Assembly: GCA_963682025.1 (NCBI GenBank)
Contig: OY821519.1
Span: forward strand, 5,462,668 to 5,526,667
Source of the DNA: Cordilura impudica
Lineage: Eukaryota > Arthropoda > Insecta > Diptera > Scathophagidae
Direction: 5' to 3'
DNA: 64,000 nucleotides
The position numbers and the translations under genes are program-made. Within the stretch, counting starts at the first letter, position 1; every line of letters begins with the position of its first letter. Below the pieces are notes generated by a model. The model had not been told where the DNA came from. It was given only the letters and a program-made list of their open reading frames with translations, and did not search any database. Below, one piece after another: positions 57,431 through 64,000 of this stretch.

Positions 57431-59030
57431 ACAAAAACAAATCAGAGATTATATGAAAAATAAAGGTGATACTAGTATCTTACCTTTTATCTACATTTCT
57501 GGCTAATTCCATTGTGACAGACATGACATTCAGAGATCTATCTAATGCAATATTATACAGTAAAAGTTTTTCACAGTTCATAAAAATATATAAAATTGTG
57601 CAGACGGACCTGACCAACATATTTACCATTAGAAAAATAAGAAAGTATTAATATTAGTAATAATTGGGGCGAACAGACAACATTTTAGAGGATGTTTGTA
57701 AAACACACAAAAGCTCTGAAGTTATTTTTATTACAAATAAGAAACAGTGGTTTATAGTAAATATGTATAAGAGCTAGTTTATTAACAAAGCATAGAAAAA
57801 ACATGAATTATAAATTAAATTATAGCAAAAAGAAATATTATGTAATGTGACAGACATGACACTGCTTTGTGACAGACATGACGCTTGTGATTCTTTTTTT
57901 CAAACAATTATAATGATTAAAATATATAATTACGTTTGTGACAGCAGTTTAAATGAGTTAATTATTATAAAAAATTTTATATTTATTTCTTTACAGCTTA
58001 AAAGATTGTTGTCGTCCAAAACCAATTTGTTCTATTCACAAAGAATATTTTCATTAATCAAAATAATTTTTTTATTTATATTTAAAAAATCGCAATTTTA
58101 GATTTAAAAAGTCGCAATTTAATTTTTAATAAAATTTTTTATAATTATTTTAATATTTTTTCAAAAAAAAAAAAAAAATCATTTTTATTTTCACATTAAT
58201 TTGTTTTAATAAATCATATAAAAGACATTAAGTCGAAAATAAGTTACAGCAAAAAGAAGTATTTTGTAATGTGACAGACATGACAATACTTTGTGACAGA
58301 CATGACGATTCAGATTTTTTTTCTTTTAAACAATTATAAAGGTAAAATTGGAGATTCTGAAATAGTGCTAAAAAATACGTACCGCTTTGACATTAATTTA
58401 GAACGGCAAAAGAATATACGAGATGCAAAGTACTTTATATATGATCATTTTGGGATCAAGAGAATGCAAAAAAGTTGTTGTTATAAATTATTTGAATGTC
58501 TTTAAAAATGTGAGATCGATTTTCTTAATCAAGTGATCTGCGGCGCTTTAATTGCCTGGGGAACTTGATATAACTTGGCTGTTTTCCAACGGATTTTGAT
58601 ATTTTATTGGAAAGATAATTTACTCTACGTTATGGTTTTTTAAGTCAAGTTTTGCGCAATAAAAATATAATTACGTTTGTGACAGCAGTTTCAATGAGTT
58701 AATTTTTTTAAATAATTTGATATTTATTTCTTTAAAGCTTAAAAGATGTTTCCTTCCAAAACCAATCACAAAGGATATTTTCATTAATCAAAATAATTTT
58801 TTTATTTAGATTTATAAGTCGTAATTTTACTAAAAAAAAAAAAAAATCTTTCATCTTTAAATAAATTTTTTTATAATTACTTTAATATTTTTTCCAAAAA
58901 AAAAAAACAATTTTATATTTTCATATTAATTTCTTTTAATAAATCACATAAAAGACATGAAGTCGAAAATAAATTATAGTAAAAAGAAATATTTCGTAAG
59001 GTGACAGACATGACACTGCTTTTAGATTCT
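57431..59030 (+). repeat. Internally duplicated repeat with GTGACAGACATGAC motifs
   Basis: GTGACAGACATGAC is exact at 57514-57527, 57847-57860, 57869-57882, 58271-58284, 58293-58306 and 59001-59014. Segments repeat: TATAATTACGTTTGTGACAG at 57926 and 58669, TTCATTAATCAAAATAATTT at 58050 and 58780, AGACATTAAGTCGAAAATAA and AGACATGAAGTCGAAAATAA at 58224 and 58954. Copy 2 of the 53.6 kb segment (about 58325-58660) lies inside, with the frame GDSEIVLKNTYRFDINLERQ ... CCYKLFECL. The left part matches 39141-39540. Confidence 0.8.
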
Positions 59031-59279
59031 AAATTACTTAGCTATACTTTTCGTTTCTTACTGGACAAATGGGGCTATAAAAATGCATGCAACAAATCAT
59101 TTTGTTAACGCCATTTGAAATAGTATCAATAAAAATTAATTAAATTAAAATTTTAAAACTACACCTAAGGTTGATCTTTTCGTGGAATTATTATTCTATG
59201 ATTTTTTAAAAATATATTTTTGTCTTAAAAATACATGTGATATAAATAGACTGAGTTGTTACGTCTTGTTATCATTTTA

Positions 59280-59615
59280 TCTATATATTGATATATGAAG
59301 GTAAAATTTTAGTTCCCTTTTTATGCAATATGCGGGCACGGAGGAGCGTGAAAATTGGCATATGCTGAGAATGATGAAATTTATGTTAAATCTGTCTTAA
59401 AAACATATTAAATTAAATAAAATTAAATATTTATAATAATTCGTTACTCCCTGTTAATGCGAATGATTTAAATTGATTAACATACCTTTAGGCTCATTTA
59501 AAGGTTCATAAATTTTCTATAAATGTATTAAAAATAAGTTGGAAGACAAAAATTGAATGAAAAAATAATATTTCCTAGAATTTGCACTCGAATTTCGACT
59601 ACTGGGTTATACTAG
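59280..59615 (+). mobile_element. Helitron-like short element, 336 bp
   Basis: It starts A|TCTATATATTGATATATGA and ends GGGTTATACTAG. The inverted copies at 18001-18445, 24728-25054 and part of 12008-12200 belong to the same family, and at 18432 the end CTAG is followed by T as expected. No coding. The signature is weaker here because the 3' neighbour is C. Confidence 0.6.
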
Positions 59616-62600
59616 CAACAATTAAACTTTAAACAAAAACTAATATAATTTTTAGAGTCAGCTCCACTATTGTTTTAGTTCTCTACTTAAAGAAAAAAAC
59701 ACGTCCAGAAATATAAAAAATTTGGTAAAATAAAATGAATCGAAAAACAGAGTAAGTAGGATTTGTGAGCGTCTACCCGTAGTTCTTAAAATATACCGAC
59801 TAGTTACGTCATTTTTATTGCACTCTGACTATAATTTTCTCAAGATTTAGTTGTGTAACAAATTTAAATTTTTTACCCTTTACAACTTTTTAATTCTCTT
59901 ATAAATTTATTCGTCTAAGGTTTTTTATCATAAAGAAAGAAAACTAATAAAAATAAAATTTTATTGTTTATTTTAATGACAAATAAAGAAACCCATACAA
60001 AACGCTTGTTGATTTATTTCTTAAATATTTTTGATTTTTCTATGACCTTCTTTATCTTCGAGTTCTATTGTATTTTTTAAATTTATGGTTTTTTTATTTA
60101 AGTAAACATGACCACTTCAACTCGATATATATAAAAAGCAATATTGCTCATAACAATTCTTGTTTAAGAACATAAAATTTGAAAAGATAAGAATCTAATT
60201 TATTGGAATTATTTGCATGATTAAATATGATTTTATAGTCAATGGTTTTTAAAAAACACAATATTTGTTCAAAATGAAAAAATATTTTTCAAATTAATTT
60301 ATAATCTCTAACTTTTATTGAGGACAGAAAATACACAAAAATATATTATACAAATTTATTACAGCCATCAACAAAGTAAGAGCTATAAAATAAATATACA
60401 CATTTTAATACTTTGCCGTTGTTCTTTTTTATATTAGATTTATAAATATTTTAAAAATAATTTAAAAAAATATGTATTTTCTATAGATTAAAAACTAACT
60501 TTATAAATTTTAGTTTTTTTCGTTGGTTTATTCATTTGCCTAACCAATCACCATAGATTCAGTCACTCTGTTGAAACAAAACATGACTAAAATATGCTTG
60601 GTTAACTACATAAATAACAGGCTCAGATTGTAACTACAAAATATGTTTGATAATAAATTAACAAAAAATATTTGAAAAAATATAAAAACTGTATGCAGTT
60701 ACAATACAGGCATAAATTTTACTAATTTTAAAAGGAAAAATATTTAATAAAATATATTGATGTTATATCATCTCTGGACAACATTTTTGTACAGTAATTT
60801 TAAGAAGAAAAAAAAAATAATTGGAAAAAATAGTTTCAATTTAAAATAATGATAGAAAATAATGGAAAGTATCTTTAGCTTCAGCATAGAGTTTGATAAG
60901 TAGAAGTCGAAGCAGATATCTAAAGAAATAGACAATTTGTGCAATCCTATTTACGAAAAATAAATGGTTATGATATTTAAACTTTTTTGTTACCAAGCTT
61001 TTAAGCAAACCAGCGCTTATTAAATCTTTAGTCAAACTAAAGTTAGAAAATTTTGTTAAGTTTTTATATCAACAGCTTACTGCTTTTTCCTGTTTTAATA
61101 TTGTTTTTTTGTTTTTAAAATATTAATATCAGTTTTTAATTTTTTTTTTTAGGATTTTTATGAAATCGTAAACTCAAATTTTTTATTATCTCTGATATTT
61201 TATATATTCGATGGAATGTTGTCCCTTTTTGTGTTTCCCCACAACTGTTGGTCATTAAAAATGCATGACAAGATGTCAATAATAAATTGCTGATGAAAAA
61301 AAAAAAAATAAATAAATAAAACGCATAAAGCTTATCGAAAAAGAGGTTTTGTTTAATAAAGATTTAAAAACTCTTGCTCTTTACAACACAAATCGTACAT
61401 AAAGAGAAAAGTAATTCTGCATGAGTAAGAGCAGCAAATTATGTATTTTAACAAAAATTACCAATCTGTTATTTGTAAATGGAAAACTGCTTACAAATCA
61501 CGTTAATTTTTCCATATACTTTTAAATATTTTATATTTTTTTTTTTGCAAAGTTATTGAACACAAATTTATAAAACGTGTTTGAAAATAAAAAGCAGTTT
61601 GTCTTTTTTTTTATATATTATTTTTAATGAAAACAAAATAATTTGTTGAACATTTTTAAAGCACATTATTAATTCTGAAATTACAAAAAAAAAGTTTCAG
61701 CATTATTTTTTTTATCGCTAACAAATTACCAAACCCTTGTAGAATCTTAATTAACTTTAGGTTTTTTAATGGCCGTTATGATTTGGAACTATTGCTACTA
61801 TTAAGGATTAAAGATTAAATAAATCTCTTGATATCTTAGATGAAATTGTGCTCTAATTAAATTAGAAATAAGTTTGTGTACTACAAATGGACTTTAGAAA
61901 AATAAGAGAAGAATATTTGTTATCACACTTTTGAAATTCCATCTTGATAATCTCATTTATATTTGCTAGGGAACGTGTATAAGTTTTCAGTTCCTTATAT
62001 CAGGAACGGGATATATTGAGTTGGTACTGATGTTTGTAACTATCAAAAATACTTGAAATATAACGATGTTTGTCTCTCTATATGTACACACAGAATGCAG
62101 ATTAGTTCAGGCAAATGAATTTATTGCCAACCGAATTTTGTTTGTTCCATTTACTGTGACTTGATTCTGTTGTGATAATTTAATTATATTTTCGAACTAA
62201 CCGGATGAAGTTTCAGGCAACTGACTTTTTATATTAATTCGATTGTATGAATTGTTACATTTTGTTCATACAATGGAACTTAAGTTTTGTTTATAATCGA
62301 TGTTCACCAACATTTATCGGGGTATCTACACTTTGAAATAATTTTTTTTATTTTGTATTTATAGGTTTAAAAGCAATAAAGTAAAAATATTTTAAAATAA
62401 ATTTGTATCATCTGGTACCAATTGATGATAAATAAGGTTGCCATTGTTTCCTTTAGGTGTAGATATTTTAAGTGGTGAAAAAATAACTAACTAATGGAAC
62501 CACCGAGTTGCTACAATTATGAAATATGCTGCATTTGTTGAACATGCAATGCCTTATCCGAGGGTGAATGATAAGAAGCATCAAGTTGTAGTTAAACGCT

Positions 62601-62640
62601 GTATGTAGAAGTCACGTTGAACAATTATTGAATATATCGA
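59616..62640. other. Long AT-rich region without gene or recognised repeat
   Basis: Only short low-complexity frames. This is the longest stretch with no mobile-element signature, so the best candidate for unique host intergenic DNA. A short A/T-rich frame at 60841-61035 is not convincing. Confidence 0.45.
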
Positions 62641-62915
62641 GCCCTAACAGCGAAAAAAACGTAACCAACAATTTTTTCGAAATTGACTTTTTGATGCAAA
62701 ATTGTTCTACAGCCTCCAACACGTCTCATAGTGAAATTTTGTACCAAAAATCATCATAGTTACGGAGATACAATGCTTTCAATTTTAACGTGAACGACAT
62801 CCACCTTTTTGAGTGACCGCAAAAAAACGTAAGTGTCATACATAAAAGTAGCTATAAGTATGAGTGAGAGCGAGATAAGCAAAAGAAACTAAGAAATTAT
62901 GACAAAGCGGGGGTG
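62641..62915. repeat. Possible arm of the transposon at the right edge
   Basis: CCCTAACAGCGAAAAAAACG ... CACGTCTCATAGTGAAATTT ... GTTACGGAGATACAATGC resembles in style the long arms of elements A, C and E, and it precedes a transposase-type gene. No partner is in the window. Confidence 0.35.
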
Positions 62916-62919
62916 GCCG

Positions 62920-63360
62920 GACTTATCCACCACAGCGATAATCCCCATAATGATTATGGGGATTTAGACCGAAATTTTTTAGACATAATGCCCATTAAAT
63001 ATTTTTTTAACCAAAAAATATTTGGGTATAGCCCTGCCACGTATAAAATTTTATTTTATTTAATTTTCAGTTAATAATCATTTAAAGATCACATAATTTA
63101 AAAAAATTTTAGTTTACAAAATAATGAAATAGTTGATGATAATTTAGTTGTAAATAGCGCCAGAGTCCAGAATTTTTAAAAAAATTTCGCGATTTTCAAT
63201 TATTGAAAAATAAATAACATTTTTTATAAGTAGCAGTGCTATGTACAAACATTTTTAGGTTAATGGAAAATTTAATGGGGATTATGTGCAAAAAATTTTC
63301 GCTTTAATCCCAATAATCACCATGGGGATTTTGTCCGTGGGGGTTAAGTCTGGCCATCGA
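62920..63360. mobile_element. MITE-like element with GGTGGCCGGACTTA ends
   Basis: Left GGTGGCCGGACTTATCCACC then AGCGATAATCCCCATAATGA. The right end, inverted, reads GATGGCCAGACTTAACCCCC and AAAATCCCCATGGTGATTAT. The paired ends are about 60 bp and imperfect. The ATAATCCCCATAATGATTATGGGG stretch is itself palindromic. No coding; target duplication not resolved. Confidence 0.65.
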
Positions 63361-63705
63361 TAAAGGGCAATGAATGCAAAACAAAATTTGTTGTTTATTA
63401 TGATCTTCTATTGTGATCTTCTTTTATGGTTTTTATTCTTTATAAAATCTGTGCTTGGTCAGTCGTGTAAAGTGGAATTCGATCCCAGTGACATTTCTAT
63501 TTTGAATTGCAATTTCTTGTGCTAATTATTTGTTAATAAAGTTTTGTTTAAAAATTTACGCAGAAGGTGATAAAAATATTGTTTTCTTTATTGATTTTGG
63601 TTGTTAATTTTGAAAGCGTAAAATGTGTTGTAATAGAATGTTTTCCGTCCAGTGTTTTGTGTTTTAAGTTTATTTTGTTTTTGAGCTTTTTATATTTGGT
63701 TGTAG

Positions 63706-64000
63706 GATTACGAAATGGCACTTGTTCCTATAGTGACACAGAGAGTGATTCAAATATTGCTAATGATGCAGTGGAAGAAGAAACTTGCGTTGGAAAAAGA
63801 GGCTAAAAAAAAAACCAAAAACGCTTGCCACCAATCTATGCTCAAAAGTGTGTTCAGTCTAATCCTTGTCTTAACAAAAAATGTGGAAACGGCTGTGCAG
63901 CTAAAATATCTGAAGAAGATCGCCAGGCTATTCACGAACATTTTTGAGGAATAAGTAAACTAAGACAGAGAGATTGTCTGTCTTCCTGCATTAGGCAAAA
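63706..64000 (+). pseudogene. N-terminal part of a transposase-type gene, cut by window end
   Basis: After a splice-acceptor-like TTGGTTGTAG (ending 63705) a frame reads NGTCSYSDTESDSNIANDAV, EEETCVGKRG, TAA at 63804, KKNQKRLPPIYAQKCVQSNP, CLNKKCGNGCAAKISEEDRQ, AIHEHF, TGA, GISKLRQRDCLSSCIRQ. The cysteine cluster followed by KISEEDRQAIHEHFWG-like and LRQRD is an N-terminal block I associate with long-arm arthropod transposons of the C/E sort. Two in-frame stops within 150 bp mark it as broken. The rest lies beyond the window. Confidence 0.6.

Noticed and set aside
60841..61035. 64-codon minus frame in the long AT-rich stretch
   Set aside because: Composition typical of random AT-rich frames; no motif and no splice context to support an exon.
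1..64000. CRISPR arrays, bacterial operons, host protein-coding genes
   Set aside because: No direct-repeat/spacer arrays with fixed lengths, no operon structure, and every coding block recognised belongs to a transposable element.

Overview
The window is a stretch of strongly AT-rich eukaryotic intergenic DNA made almost entirely of transposable elements. I find no recognisable host gene. The organism is inferred to be a fly (Diptera, possibly a large-genome calyptrate). The reasons are the DINE-1/mini-me-like repeats carrying (GGAC)n microsatellites, the mix of mariner, hAT-like, Transib, Helitron-like and non-LTR elements, spliceosomal introns in the transposase relics, and a tRNA-derived SINE with an (AAAT)n tail. 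The species cannot be named from the sequence alone.

Layout. 1-212: tail of a DINE-like repeat. 1025-5880: a 4.9 kb DNA transposon (element A) with inverted arms of about 1 kb around an intron-containing, broken transposase-type gene, and a 555-bp MITE lodged in its right arm. 7.1-9.8 kb: tandem GGGCGTGGC-type repeats. 9873-11345: a dead mariner split by a complete DINE-like copy. 12438-17007: a DINE-like copy split by a 3759-bp hAT-like element (13075-16833) with an 8-bp target duplication and a 555-codon open transposase frame. 19082-23396: another DINE-like copy split by element C (19429-23023). 23.5-23.9 kb: exons of an element-A-type gene. 26.0-29.9 kb: a nearly complete non-LTR retrotransposon on the minus strand. 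30.0-34.7 kb: a MITE, DINE-like families 1 and 2, and a Jockey-like RT relic. 36.7-38.4 kb: an RT with YADN in place of YADD. 39.1-41.6 kb: DINE-like copies, one of them inside a (TTTTTCA)-type tract.

43144-46432 is the clearest find: a Transib (RAG1-related) transposon with a CGTCG target duplication on both sides and ends built like V(D)J recombination signals (CACAGTG heptamer, 22/23-bp spacer, A-rich nonamer). Its gene is broken by a few stops and frameshifts, but the catalytic and zinc-ligand positions remain. After it come a second, decayed hAT-like transposase (46.9-48.3 kb), element E (48883-51696, same family as C, same ATAT target duplication) inserted into the 5' end of a Helitron-like copy, a complete non-autonomous Helitron (52307-53050), a 743-bp foldback palindrome (54869-55611), a SINE (56652-56846), a repeat block carrying a recurrent GTGACAGACATGAC motif (57.4-59.0 kb), and a new transposon gene running off the right edge (63.7 kb onward).

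The elements do not form a pathway. They record serial nested insertions, and because the DINE-like targets occur in several copies the uninterrupted target sequence can be read for several of them. Nearly all genes are pseudogenes. The most intact frames are the hAT-like 555-codon ORF and the EN and RT frames of the 26-30 kb LINE.
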